A stretch of 64,000 bases of DNA from Mesostigma viride (taxonomy: Eukaryota > Streptophyta > Mesostigmatophyceae > Mesostigmatales > Mesostigmataceae), in NCBI GenBank assembly GCA_009746045.1, contig RPFO01000022.1:1915160-1979159 (forward strand), written 5' to 3'. This document shows positions 43,835-60,374 of the stretch, in pieces (the first letter of the stretch is position 1; every line of letters begins with the position of its first letter). Made by a program: the position numbers and the translations under genes. The notes beneath the pieces were generated by a model. That model was not told the DNA's origin. It searched no databases and was given only the letters and a program-made list of their open reading frames with translations.

Positions 43835-44499
43835 GCGGTGGGGGTCAAGATCTCCCTGCTCACTGATCGATGGCCACCGAGAACTGTGCCCCCAAAAGAT
43901 GATGACGCCACGTGTGGCAGCTGTAAACTACTGCCAGGAGTTCCTGTTGATGCACTGGAGTCTGGATAGTTCCGCTCCGCCGGAATCATCGTGCGTGAGA
44001 TGTACTCGATGGGCTGAAGGCCCTTGCCTTGATCCTGCAGGAGAACGCCCCCGATGGCCACCTTGCTGGCGTCGGTAGCCACGACAAAAGGAAGGGACGG
44101 GTCCGGCAGGACGAGGACAGGCGCTGTGGTGAGGTGGCGCTTAAGTGCCTCGAAGGCCTGCTGGCACTGCTCAGCCCAAAGGAACTGGGTACCCTTCTTG
44201 AGAAGAGCGTTGATCGGGGCGGCGATGGTGGCAAACCTCGGAATGAACCGTCGGTAGTAGGATGCCAACCCCAGGAAACTGCGCACCCCCTTCACGTCCG
44301 TGGGGACCGGCCATTGCTGTACGGACTCGATCTTCTCCGGGTCGGTCGCGATGCCGTCCGCGGACAGGGTATGGCCCAAAAAGGGCACACAGCGGCCGGC
44401 GCGCACCTTGGCCTTCCGCGCCGACAGGTGCTCGTCTTCCATGATCTGCAGCACTGCGTCAACATCCTCCAGGTGCTCCTCGAACGTCCTGGAGTACAT
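43828..44499 (-). pseudogene. Gypsy RT thumb and RNase H N-terminal part
   Basis: EEHLEDVDAVLQIMEDEHL, CVPFLGHTLSADGIATDPEK and VRSFLGLASYYRRFIPRFA are standard gypsy RT thumb/connection motifs. FVVATDASKVAIGGVLLQD is the first strand of RNase H with its catalytic Asp, and PIEYISRTM follows. The frame drifts out of homology after RNYP at about 43960. Confidence 0.87.
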
Positions 44500-45298
44500 A
44501 CACCAGAATGTCGTCCAGGTACGCCAGCGCGCACGTGCGCTTGTAGGTCCATGGTGGGCGCGCCCCCTTCTGCGGGTCCGTAAGATCCTTGGAGACCTGC
44601 GGCAGGTGGGCCGTGCCCATCACCGGACGGAGGATGTCGTTCATCAACATCTGGAAAGATGCAGGCGAATTACACAGGCCCATGGCCGCCACCCGAAACT
44701 GGTAGTGGCCGAAGGGCGTGGCGAACGCGGTCTTGTGGCAGTCCTCCGGCGCGATGCGCAGCTGCCAAAACCCGTCCGCACAGCCGATGACGGTGAAGCA
44801 CGTAGCCCCTTGGACCCGGTTGAAGATGTCGTCGATCCCCGGTAGGGGATATCGGGACTTGACAGTGATGGCGTTCAGCTTCCGGTAGTCAGTCACCAAG
44901 CGCCAGTTGCCCCCAGGCTTGGGAACGAGCACTGGCACGCCTGCTGAGAAAGGGCTGTTGCTTGGCTCAATGAGCCCGGCGTCGAGCAGCGAAATGAGGA
45001 TCTTCTTGAGCTCCACCAGCTCGACTGGACCCATGTGGTACATGGGGGACGCTGTCGGCCCGGAACCCTCCTGTACCTGGATACGGTGTAGCACCGAGCG
45101 ATGGGGAGGGAACTGGGGCGTGCGATCCGCGAAGAGAGTAGCGCGCTTCTCCAAGACGGCGTTGAACCGCGCCAGCTCGTCCGGAGTGAAGCCGACGCCG
45201 ATCTCGTTGAGCATGGCCTGAGTGCTATCCAGGTCTATACGGTACATCGCATACTCCTTGCCCTTCCGAAGCTGGCGTGCCAGCGTCTTGCTACTCAT
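44459..45298 (-). pseudogene. Gypsy reverse transcriptase with altered catalytic residue
   Basis: Motifs: VLVPKPGGNWRLVTDYRKLN (motifs 1-2), RYPLPGIDDIFN, TCFTVIGCADGFWQLRI (motif A), TAFATPFGHYQFRVAAMGLC and LAYLDDILVY (YxDD box). In motif A the usual first catalytic Asp (FxxxDLxxGF) is Gly, codon at 44783-44785. An unusual 25-residue insertion, SKDLTDPQKGARPPWTYKRT, precedes the YLDD box. The frame moves to the next segment after the YLDD box. Confidence 0.88.
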
Positions 45299-45479
45299 CA
45301 GGATCTGGGACGCTGGTCGAGGCCCGTCCGCCGAGCGCTCGTGTGTAATGTTATGTACGTGTCGGCGGCCTGTGCCCTGTACTCACTGTCGGGGCACCAA
45401 AAGGATCCATCCGGAAACCAAACTACTCGTCGGCGTACACTGATGTCTACATCCTGCTTGTCCAACCAGTCCACCCCAA

Positions 45480-45947
45480 TTAATGATGATGTCTGCAGCG
45501 CCCATGCAGGGACGCAATAGTCGCCACCAAGTCCACCGGCGTGCCTTGCAGCACGCCCTTGATGTCTGCCAGGCCTGGCGATTGGTGTCGCATGCCATCC
45601 GAATAGGTCACATGCACTGCCGTGTTGTGCGGCCGTGGGGTCAGACCCAGCCGGCGCACCAGGGCCTCGTTGATGAAGGACGTGGAGACGCCGGTGTCGA
45701 CCAAAAACTTCACGTCCATGACCGTCTTCTCTTTCAAATACGGATCAAGGACGGTGGGAGGAACCAATAACCCTCCACTGAAAAGAAACAAATGTCGCGA
45801 ACCTCCTTGAGATACACGCGCCGGTTGGGTGGCCGCGTCTGAGCCGGAAGCCACGTTATTGACGTCTACCTCTAATCTAATGGACTCCGCGTCAGGACTA
45901 CTATCTGATTTCTCTACCCTATCATCTACCCCGGGGCCCAATCCCAC
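45480..45947 (-). CDS. Gypsy aspartic protease
   Basis: The frame includes VKFLVDTGVSTSFINEALV, a DTG(A/V)S active site typical of retroviral-type aspartic proteases that work as homodimers, followed by the LGL...IKGVLQG strand pattern. It would cleave Gag-Pol in the virus-like particle. It sits between the gag zinc knuckle and RT on the same strand. Confidence 0.8.
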   Translation of the reverse strand: MGLGPGVDDRVEKSDSSPDAESIRLEVDVNNVASGSDAATQPARVSQGGSRHLFLFSGGLLVPPTVLDPYLKEKTVMDVKFLVDTGVSTSFINEALVRRLGLTPRPHNTAVHVTYSDGMRHQSPGLADIKGVLQGTPVDLVATIASLHGRCRHHH

Positions 45948-46081
45948 GGGTAAGGCTACTACTCCCGAGGGGCGGTGGGACGGGAGGCCGCCTCGCCCGA
46001 CCGCCCGCCCTCTTCCCCCCCCTCCTCCTCCTCGTCAGCCTCCTCCTCGTCACCATACTCGTAGCCAGCCACGGCGTGCGT

Positions 46082-46620
46082 CTAACCGGAAGAGGAGGAC
46101 TGTCGCCGCGCCTCAATCTCGTTTTGCGCCGCACGCAACACGCCCTTGGTGGAGCTGGTCGCGGGCGGCCGCGGCTGCTGGTACTGAGTCGGGACTTGTC
46201 GGGCATGCTGCAGGCGAGCCGCCCGCTCGCCCGCGTTGCGGGGTCTGTCTCGGGGACCGGAGGAGTCGGGACGGCTGCCGAATGCTGGGCCAGAGAAGCG
46301 AACACTGGGCTCAGTCTCCCCTGCACCACGACCGGTGTGCTTGCCCCGGAGCTTGGGGCAGTCACGCTTGAGGTGTCCCACCTCGCTGCACATGAAGCAC
46401 CGCGCCTTGCTGGCGTCAATCGCATATTGATACCCTGGTCAGTGTAGCCATCATCAAGGTCGTCGAGGTAGTCGTCCTCCTCCTCGCCGGCGAACTCAGT
46501 GGAGTACATCTGATTCACCCACCGCGGGGGAGCTGGCCAGAAGAAACGGCGCACTGAGGGTGCGCGCCCGCGAGTCACCACATCGGCCACCTGCAGAAGA
46601 TATCTCTGAATGTTCAAGAT
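46082..46620 (-). pseudogene. Gypsy gag nucleocapsid with CCHC zinc knuckle
   Basis: CFMCSEVGHLKRDCPKLRGK is a canonical C-x2-C-x4-H-x4-C zinc knuckle that packages RNA. The knuckle frame (46393-46082) and the frame upstream (46617-45922) overlap because of a shift. Low-complexity Arg/Pro/Ser stretches follow. Confidence 0.82.
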
Positions 46621-46662
46621 GTCCCACTCCTCCCAAGGAACCTCAGCGTTACTACTAGTGTT

Positions 46663-46968
46663 TCAGTATACCTCGTCCTGCAGCTCTGGACTGAGTGCCT
46701 CGATGAACCTGATCTTGTACTCGTACCAGGTCATGTCGGTCAGGTAAGCGGCACTGGACTCAAACTTGGACAGAAACTCGCGATAAGGAGTGGTCCCCTG
46801 GCGCAGCTTGCCGAAGGCGAGTCGCTCGTGGATTACCGCGTCTGGGGGCACCAACTTGCGGCGAACCCGGTCCATCAACTCCTCCACGGTTTGCGGGTAC
46901 GACTGGGATGCGATGCTCTCACAGTTCAAGATGCTCACCACCGAGGGGTCCATGCAGGTGTTGACCAC
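46663..46968 (-). pseudogene. Gypsy gag capsid segment
   Basis: QTVEELMDRVRRKLVPP, QGTTPYREFLSKFESSAAYL and YKIRFIEALSPELQDEVY are typical of the retrotransposon gag domain (PF03732-type) that forms the particle shell. It continues from 46970 upstream with a stop or shift between. Confidence 0.78.
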
Positions 46969-46969
46969 A

Positions 46970-47626
46970 TCATTGCGGGATCAGATCACAGGTGGCAAGT
47001 TCCCAGCTGTTGTGATTGCACCAGATGGTATACTGCTGTTGCCACATGCGTCCCCATTCGTCGACCTCTCGCGGTTTCATGTCTGCGTGCAGCTTGGGTA
47101 CATTCTTGAAGGTAGGCATCGGTGGGGCCTTTACCGTGTTGATCTTAGGCCCACCGACCTCTCTGTAGGAGATGGAACCGAATGCTGGGGGCTGCGACCG
47201 GGGGAGAGATCCGGATCTGGACGGCGTACCGTGCGTCCGCCGCACCTGTACCGATGAGGGGTGTTCGTACCCTGGGTCATCCAATGCCACCCTGCTGAAA
47301 TTCAGATTGCTGACGGTCGCGGGCGAGGGGACCACCCTGCTGTCATGCGCCCGTGGACGCTGCGGTTGGGGTACAGGACGCTGGACGGGCGTATGAGTCT
47401 CCTCGTCTCGGGCAGTGGCGCTACTTCTGTCATCCCCTAGCCGGGCCCGTGGTCTATGGGTACCAACGGGCGGGCCCTGTGTCCCTGGATCCTCGTCATC
47501 CTCACCGGTCCCTTCCAGATCGCCGAACTCGTCATCTGCCCCTGGAATCTCACCGTCGTCATCCGAATTCCATAGTGCCGTGGGTAACAGGGAAGTACTG
47601 CCGAAGGACACTCTACGTCTGCCCCG
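46970..47626 (-). pseudogene. Gypsy gag, middle part up to the CACTA insertion
   Basis: Read from 47626 downwards: RGRRRVSFGSTSLLP, an acidic DDDGEIPGADDEFGD region, a Pro/Arg/Gln-rich region and NVPKLHADMKPREVDEWGRM leading to the capsid segment. The part of the open frame beyond 47626 belongs to the CACTA element. Joined across that element the frame continues as PPPVSTH-RGRRR without change. Confidence 0.78.
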
Positions 47627-47639
47627 CACTAGGAGCCGG

Positions 47640-48000
47640 GTGTTGACAAAGTGTGACAAATTTTTGTCAACAATTGTCAACTTGTTGACAAAGTGTGACA
47701 AATTGTTGACAAATTGTTGACAAAGTGTGACAAAACTAGACAAAACTAGACAAAAAAATGTCAACAGCTTGACAAAACTTGACAGAATGTTGACAATGTT
47801 GACAAAACGTTGACAATCGTTGACATGTCAACTTTGTGAGCATGTCAACAAATGTCAAAACACTGACAAGCCAAGGTGACTTGTCAACAAATGTCAAGAC
47901 GTTTACAAACGCAGGCCAAACGCAAGAAAAATGTCAACAAAATGTCAACAAATGTCAACATGACAAAATGTCAACATGATAAACAAAGGCATAGCAAACT
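47640..48000. repeat. Subterminal TTGACA/TGTCAA repeats, left
   Basis: Dozens of copies of TGTTGACA, TTGTCAAC and TGTGACAAA in both orientations. The density falls off by about 48000. The matching field lies at the other end of the element. Confidence 0.9.
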
Positions 48001-52045
<4,045 letters not shown>

Positions 52046-52905
52046 CGAGGGGTGAGGATTATTCCTTGTCATGGGGGCATACAGGACGGGTTACTTATTC
52101 CTTGTCATGGGGGCAGGCAGGACAAGTTAATTATTCCTTGTCATGGGGGGCAGGCAGGACGGGTTAATTGTTCCTTTTCATGGGGGCAGGCAGGGCGGGT
52201 TAATTATTCCTTGTCATTAGGGGCAGGCAGGACGGGTTAATAATTCCTTTTCATGGGGGCAGGCAGGACGGGTCACTTATTCCTTGTCATGGGGGCAGGC
52301 AGGACGGGTCAATTATTCCGTGTCATGGGGGGCAGGCTGGACCTGTTAATTATTCCTTGTCATGGGGGCAGGCGGGACGGGTTAGTAATTCCTTGTCTTG
52401 GGGGCAGGCAGGGCGGGTGAATTATTCCTTTTTATGGTGACAGGCAGAACGGGTTAATCACTCCTTGTCATGGGAGGCAGGCAGGACGGGTTACTTATTC
52501 CTTGTCATGGGGGGCAGGCGCATTGCATATACATTTATTCCTTGTCATGGGGGGCAGGCAGGACGGGTTAATTGTTCTTGTCATGAGGGGACGGCAGGGG
52601 GGGCTCATGATACCCTGTAGTGGGGTGGGCGAAGGCAGGGGGGGTTAATGATTCCCTGTCATGGGGTGGGGGAAGGCAGGGGGGGTTAACGATTCCTTGT
52701 GTCCATGGGGGGCAGGCAGGACGGGTTTCTTATTCCTTGTCATGAGGGGAAGGCAAGGGAGGTAAATGATTTCCTGTCGTGGGGTGGGAGAAGGCGGGGG
52801 TAATAATTTTTCCTTGCCATGGGGGCAGGCAGGACAGGTTAATTATTCCTTGTCATGGGGGCATGCAGAAAAGCTTAAAAATTTCTTGTCATGGGATTGA
52901 AAGTA
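52046..52905. repeat. About 36-bp G-rich minisatellite, block 1
   Basis: Tandem degenerate units of the form TTATTCCTTGTCATGGGGGC then AGGCAGGACGGGTTAA. G runs are on the plus strand throughout. Confidence 0.92.
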
Positions 52906-53074
52906 CCTCACAGTCAGTTGTCCTCCCTTACGAAACGGCGATTTTGTAGCTAAATGATTAACAGAGCATATGCTCTAAATCTTGTAGCAATGGGCCGCGT
53001 TATGTTTCTGTTCGTGTACTTTCAAGCATTCATCATTTTTGTTTTTCTTTTACATTTGTCTTGTTGCGGACAGG

Positions 53075-53990
53075 GAGGGTTGATTGCCTTTTCATGGGGG
53101 GCAGGCAGTTAATTATTCCTTGTCATGGGGGGTAGGCAGGGGTGGGGGTTACTCCTTGTCATGGGGGGCAGGCAGGGGGGGTAGATTGCCTTTTCATGGG
53201 GGGCAGGCAGGGGCCGGGGCTTAATTATTCCTTGTAATATGGTGCAGGCAGGGGGGGTAATGATTCATTGTCACGGGGGGCAGGCAGGGGGGGGGTAACT
53301 CCTTGTCATGGGGGGCAGGCGGGGGGGGTGATTATCCCTTGTCATGGGGGTTCAGGCAGAGGGGGCTAATCCTTGTCACATGGGGGGCAGGCTGCGTGGG
53401 TAATTTTTCCTTGTAATTAGGGGCAGGCAGGGGGGGTAGTTAATCCTTGTCATGGGGGACATGCAGGGGGGGGCAATGATTCCTTGTCGTGGGGGGCATG
53501 TAGGGGGCGTCAAGTGCTCCTTGTTATGGGGGCAGGCAGGGGGGGGATGATTCTTGTCGTGGGGGGCAGGCAGGGGGGCGGATGATTCTTGTCGTGGGGG
53601 GCAGGCAGGGAGTGTTAATTATTCCTTGTCACAGGGGGCAGATAGGGGGGGGCAATGATTCCTTGTCGTGGGGGGCAGGTAGCGGGGGTTAGTTGTTCCT
53701 TGTCGTGGGGGGCAGGCAGGGGGGGTCAATGATTCCTTGTCATGCCCATGGGGGGCAGGTAGGGGGCGTAATTATTCCTTGTATTGGGGGCCAGGCGGGG
53801 GGCGTTAATCGTTGTCATGGGGGGCAGGCAGGGGGGTTAATCCTTGTCATGGGGGGCAGGCAGGGGGGCTTGTTCCTTGTCATGGGGGACAGGTATGGGG
53901 GGGACATTATTCCGCGTCATGGGGGTAGGCAAATGGGTTAGTTTTTCCTTGTCATGGGGGGCAGGTGGGGCAGCTTAATAATTCCTTGTG
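53075..53990. repeat. About 36-bp G-rich minisatellite, block 2
   Basis: Same family as block 1 with longer G runs (CAGGCAGGGGGGGT). Each block is followed by a related ~165-bp unique segment (52906-53068 and 53991-54155, both containing CATATGCTC and ending in TTTTTGTTTTTCTT). This indicates an older duplication of the whole ~1.1-kb module. Confidence 0.9.
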
Positions 53991-54155
53991 GTGGGTTTTA
54001 AGCACCTTGCAATCGTTATGCCCTCTTAAGGAAGTGTGCTTGCGTAGCTAATCGATTAACATAACATATGCTCCAGATTTCGTACACAATGGATACCGTA
54101 ATAAATTTGTTATTGACTACGAATAAACATTCATAATTTTTGTTTTTCTTCCGCA

Positions 54156-54720
54156 GGAAGTCTCGGCTGTTCTGGTGCCATATGCATCCTCACCATCGTC
54201 GTCATCGACGTAGCCGGCGGACTCGTCTAGGTTCCATGCACGGGTTGCTCAGGTTTGTCTTTGAATCTGTGTGATGAGGTGTTTTCTTTGCGCAGTGTAT
54301 GTTTGCCTGCAGCTACCTTTTTTGTTCCGAATAGATCAGTGCTTTCTTCTTTGCATTTGCAGCAAGAGAGGGCAGTTTTTGTACAGGTTTTTTGAACGTA
54401 ATCTGCCTCTTTAATGTTGCACAACTGACAACAACCATGTATACATTGATGTTATTTCCACCTCTGCATCTTTTTTCTGTGTTTTACAGGAGAGTCGAGA
54501 GCTTTTAATCAAAATGACATCCGCAAATGACGGCTGCACACAATATACCCAACGGGCGGCTGCCTGCAAATTCTTTGCAAGCATTTAGAGCTTTCCGTGG
54601 AAGTCATGCTCACAACGGGCTGCACGCAACGCAATGGGCTGCCGTCCGAAATTTGCCTACGAGACAATCGTTGTTGCTGTCAGCATTAAGTAATGCTTAT
54701 TTTGTAATAAAAAGGAAAAT
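54156..54720. other. CACTA interior, no recognised gene
   Basis: No supported coding region. A pyrimidine-rich TTTTTCTTCCGCAG at 54143-54156 and another CAG near 54490 could be splice acceptors, but no exon can be identified. Confidence 0.3.
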
Positions 54721-55105
54721 TTCACTGGTTTTTGTCACTTTTTGTCACTTTTTGTCACTTTTTGTCTGTTTTATAGTCCTGATAAATTTTCAGGATTGTC
54801 TGTGATATATCAACGTTTGTGTTGTGATAAATGTGCACAAATGTCACTAATTGTGGTGTGATAAAATGTGATAAAATCTCACTCTCATGTTGACAATGCG
54901 TGACGTTGACAATGTGTGACATTTTTTGACACTTTCACCTTGATAATTTGTCAAGAATTGTCTTGTAAAATCGACCTGATATGTCATGGTTTTGTCAACA
55001 TTTGTATAGCTTTTGTCAACTTTTGTCAAGTGACATGTCACACTTTGTCACACTTTGTCACACTTTATCAACCTGACATGTCAAGCATTGTCACACTTTG
55101 TCAAC
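54721..55105. repeat. Subterminal TTGACA/TGTCAA repeats, right
   Basis: A counterpart of the left field, with many TTTGTCAC, TGTCAAC and TTGACA motifs reaching to within 15 bases of the right terminus. Confidence 0.9.
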
Positions 55106-55120
55106 ACCCGGCTCCTAGTG

Positions 55121-55334
55121 CGGTGGGTGGAGACCGGCGGAGGTCCCTGGGGACGCCCCCGCCCCGCCCAAGGATGCAATGGCCGCCCTGTGGCGGGCTG
55201 CCGATAACGGTAGTGCAGGGTATCTTCATTCTCGTCTCCACGCTGCTCAGGGTCTTGTGATAGCCATTGTGGTCTCGTCTGAGGTTGTTGTTGCTGCGGC
55301 CGGAGTTGCTGTTGTTGCCGTTGCTGCTGCGGTG

Positions 55335-55379
<45 letters not shown>
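55121..55379 (-). pseudogene. Gypsy gag segment between CACTA and foldback insertions
   Basis: In the frame that joins to 47626 this reads as a Gln/Arg/Pro-rich region (RPQQQQPQTRPQWLSQDPEQ then RGDEDTLHYRYRQPATGRPL). It begins in the CAG repeat interrupted by the foldback cluster at 55385. It is low-complexity gag N-terminal sequence. Confidence 0.7.
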
Positions 55380-56818
<1,439 letters not shown>

Positions 56819-56864
56819 GGTGCTCGTACCAGTACCTTACACTGCAGGCAACACCTCCCCAGAT

Positions 56865-56865
<1 letters not shown>

Positions 56866-56941
<76 letters not shown>
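56866..56941. repeat. (GA)n microsatellite, 38 units
   Basis: A pure dinucleotide array upstream of the gag start, where the gypsy leader or 5' LTR would be expected. Confidence 0.97.
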
Positions 56942-56942
<1 letters not shown>

Positions 56943-57087
56943 AACCACGTACTAGCTATCTATAGGTATAGTACCTAGTATTAAACGCTCTAATGGTAAT
57001 CCCCTCTATTGTCTGCTAGGACCAATGGTCAGCTGGGAGAAGGTGACTGTAACTGCCGTCCCCACCTCCTGACTGCTATCTACCTTG

Positions 57088-57396
57088 CTAGACGTGGGTG
57101 CATGGCTGAGAGCATTCACGAGTGGTGTGCAGACCCTCAGGCAATGACATATGCTCCCTAACAAACCTATCAGCTTCTAGGACGTTATCAAAACCCTTCC
57201 ACTTAGCACTAGAGCCCTTAGACAATATCTTATCCTTGATATGCTCTTCACATGCCTTCCAACTATAAAATATGGCTGGTCTACCCGCGCCCCCGCCATG
57301 AGCTACTGCATAGTAAGGAAATCCAGACTGTCCACCCTTATTTATCCTTCGCCTGGTGGGCATGTTACATAGTAGGCTAGTAGCAGAAGCTTGCAA
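57088..57396 (-). CDS. RNase H1 N-terminal/viroplasmin-like domain ORF
   Basis: A 102-residue frame contains GFPYYAVAHGGGAGRPAIFY then SWKACEEHIKDKI and AKWKGFDNVLEADRFVREH. This is the pattern (YAVxxGxxxGIYxSWxxCxxxVxG...KxFxxxxEAxxFl) of the small RNA/DNA-hybrid-binding domain at the N-terminus of eukaryotic RNase H1, also called the caulimovirus-type viroplasmin domain. The listed start may not be an ATG; an internal Met is in CNMPTRRR. It lies about 270 bp 5' of the gypsy gag start on the same strand and may be part of that element or a separate relic. No RNase H catalytic domain adjoins it. Confidence 0.65.
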   Translation of the reverse strand: MQASATSLLCNMPTRRRINKGGQSGFPYYAVAHGGGAGRPAIFYSWKACEEHIKDKILSKGSSAKWKGFDNVLEADRFVREHMSLPEGLHTTRECSQPCTHV

Positions 57397-57784
57397 GCAG
57401 GAGAAAAGGAGTTCCCAGGGTTACCTCTAGTCTAAGTGCAGTGACCTTTACCAAAACAAACGAGGAAGAAGGACAGAGTCTAACACAGCACACGCCCGAG
57501 TCTTCAGCAGCACGGGCACATTACGATAGGCACACGGAGGTAAACACCGTCAACATAGTCGGCAACAGCCAGACGGTATCCACCCCCACGACCCTTGCAG
57601 GTCAACAACGATTGGCGTCTCCGCGACGTCCATTGGCACAAACGACATTTACACACCTATAGAGGGTACAACGTTTAGAGGGGATTCATAAGTGTTTGCT
57701 CAATTTCATAAATTTTACTCAATTTTTCCACATGTGATTAAATCCTTATATTTGTCAATAAAGCAGGGGTCATCCAGCCTTCAG
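57397..57784. other. Non-coding stretch before the satellite
   Basis: A 73-codon plus-strand frame (57441-57662) has no recognisable features. The rest is AT-rich. Confidence 0.3.
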
Positions 57785-59700
57785 ACCATGAAAATAGACC
57801 ACCCACAAAAATTGGGCTCATTCTGAGCTCAAATGGTGACATGTGACAGCATACATGTGCAGTTTTTCGTCATTTTCCCCCTTTTCTTACATGAAACAAA
57901 TATGAATAGTGAACAAATGAACTCATATCAGGCTGGATTCTTGCAGGCAGCATTTATACCATGAAAATAGACCACCCACAAAAATTGGGCTCATTCTGAG
58001 CTCAAATGGTGACATGTGACAGCATACATGTGCAGTTTTTCGTCATTTCCCCCCTTTTCTTACATGAAACAAATATGAACAGTGAACAAATGAACTCGTA
58101 TCAGGCTGGGTTCTTGCAGGCAGCATCTATACCATGAAAATAGACCACCCACAAAAATTGGGCTCATTCTGAGCTCAAATGGTGACATGTGACCGCATAC
58201 ATGTGCAGTTTTTCGTCATTTTCCCCCTTTTCTTACATGCAACAAATATGAATAGTGAACAAATGAACTCATATCAGGCTGGATTCTTGCAGGCAGCATC
58301 TAGACCATGAAAATAGACCACCCACAAAAATTGGGCTCATTCTGAGCTCAAATGGTGACATGTGACAGCATACATGTGCAGTTTTTCGTCATTTTCCCCC
58401 TTTTCTTACATGAAACAAATATGAACAGTGAACAAATGAACTCATATCAGGCTGGGTTCTTGCAGGCAGCATCTAGACCATGAAAATAGACCTCCCTCAA
58501 AAATTGGGCTCATTCTGAGCTCAAATGGTGACATTTGACCGCATACATGTGCAGTTTTTCGTCATTTTCCCCCTTTTCTTACATGAAACAAATATGAATA
58601 GTGAACAAATGAACTCATATCAGGCTGGATTCTTGCAGGCAGCATCTAGACCATGAAAATAGACCACCCACAAAAATTGGGCTCATTCTGAGCTCAAATG
58701 GTGACATGTGACAGCATACATGTGCAGTTTTTCGTCATTTTCCCCCTTTTCTTACATGAAACAAATATGAACAGTGAACAAATGAACTCATATCAGGCTG
58801 GGTTCTTGCAGGCAGCATCTAGACCATGAAAATAGACCACCCACAAAAATTGGGCTCATTCTGAGCTCAAATGGTGACATTTGACCGCATACATGTGCAG
58901 TTTTTCGTCATTTTCCCCCTTTTCTTACATGAAACAAATATGAATAGTGGACAAATGAACTCATATCAGGCTGGATTCTTGCAGGCAGCATGTAGACCAT
59001 GAAAATAGACCACCCACAAAAATTGGGCTCATTCTGAGCTCAAATGGTGACATGTGACAGCATACATGTGCAGTTTTTCGTCATTTTCCCCCTTTTCTTA
59101 CATGCAACAAATATGAATAGTGGACAAATGAACTCATTTCAGGCTGGATTCTTGCAGGCAGCATTTATACCATGAAAATAGACCACCCACGAAAATTGGG
59201 CTCATTCTGAGCTCAAATGGTGACATGTGACAGCATACATGTGCAGTTTTTCGTCATTTTCCCCCTTTTCTTACATGAAACAAATATGAATAGTGAACAA
59301 ATGAACTCATATCAGGCTGGATTCTTGCAGGCAGCATTTATACCATGAAAATAGACCACCCACGAAAATTGGGCTCATTTTGAGCTCAAATGGTGACATG
59401 TGACAGCATACATGTGCAGTTTTTCGTCATTTTCCCCCTTTTCTTACATGAAACAAATATGAATAGTGAACAAATGAACTCATTTCAGGCTGGATTCTTG
59501 CAGGCAGCATCTAGACCATGAAAATAGACCACCCACAAAAATTGGGCTCATTCTGAGCTCAAATGGTGACATGTGACAGCATACATTTGCAGTTTTTCGT
59601 CATTTTCTCGGTTAACTTACATGAAACAAATATGAATAGTGAACAAATGAACTCATATCAAGTTGGATTCTTGCAGGCAGCATTTAGAAAATGCACATTG
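57785..59700 (+). repeat. 173-bp satellite array, 11 copies, forward
   Basis: Unit starts (ACCATGAAAATAGACC) fall at 57785, 57958, 58131 and 58304, a constant 173-bp period, and continue to about 59690. Copies differ by a few bases. Alternating variants (ACAGCATACA/ACCGCATACA, GCTGGATT/GCTGGGTT) suggest a two-unit higher-order period in part of the array. The last copy is diverged (CTCGGTTAACTTACATG). Confidence 0.96.
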
Positions 59701-59940
59701 CCAGCTTTTACGTCATATCCCATTGAAAAAAAATAGATGAGCCATGAGCCATGAAACCTGTTCACCCAAATATGGTTTTATCCCATTTGATATATGTTCT
59801 ACCAATTGTAAGGACATGTAATAAACCTATGAACCAAGGTCATAAGACACGGAATGTGTTGATCACAAGGCTGCTAGCCGCAAAGCATGCACCGAGAAGG
59901 TAGGGCAGCCATGAAAAATTAAAAGCCACATGCGGCAAGG

Positions 59941-60222
59941 CTAGTCATCAGAGTCTGAATCAGGAATGATGGGAGGCCGGCGCTTGTGGCGCGGGGTGGC
60001 CTTGGCTTGCTTCATTGCCGTGGAACGCTGGGCGACCTGCTTGCGAATGCACTCAGTAATGTCCGCCTTCCCTCGCGCAATGCTCGCAGGTGGAAGATTT
60101 GGCAACTGCACACCGGGGCATGCGCAAAGCGCAGCCTGCACCTCATCAAATCCCACTATTTCATCGTCGCCATCGGAGTATAGCAGATGGGCCATGTCGT
60201 GCTCCTTACTAAAGGCCGTCAC
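59941..60222 (-). CDS. Unrecognised acidic-ended ORF
   Basis: 93 residues: DMAHLLYSDGDDEIVGFDEV, a CACPGVQLPNLPPASIARGK segment, a basic MKQAKATPRHKRRPP stretch and an acidic end IIPDSDSDD. The arrangement resembles the C-terminal tail of a larger DNA-binding or transposase protein. Upstream on the same strand the sequence is replaced by the 120-bp repeats. No family assigned. Confidence 0.4.
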   Translation of the reverse strand: MTAFSKEHDMAHLLYSDGDDEIVGFDEVQAALCACPGVQLPNLPPASIARGKADITECIRKQVAQRSTAMKQAKATPRHKRRPPIIPDSDSDD

Positions 60223-60374
60223 GAGCGATTATTCTAGCTCCGCAAAATTATTGCAATCAGCCAATTTGATCGAATTCACCATCGTCTCGCTCGGGGTTGG
60301 CACGCCTCTCCCAATGATGCCTCTCCTGCCTCTTTTGTGGCTCGATCTTCCACCGACTCAGCGCGGCGTATGAA

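Noticed and set aside
56819-56941. 5' LTR of the chromovirus next to the gag start
   Set aside because: The sequence upstream of the possible primer-binding site does not end in CACGTAACA as the 3' LTR does; only a (GA)n tract is present.
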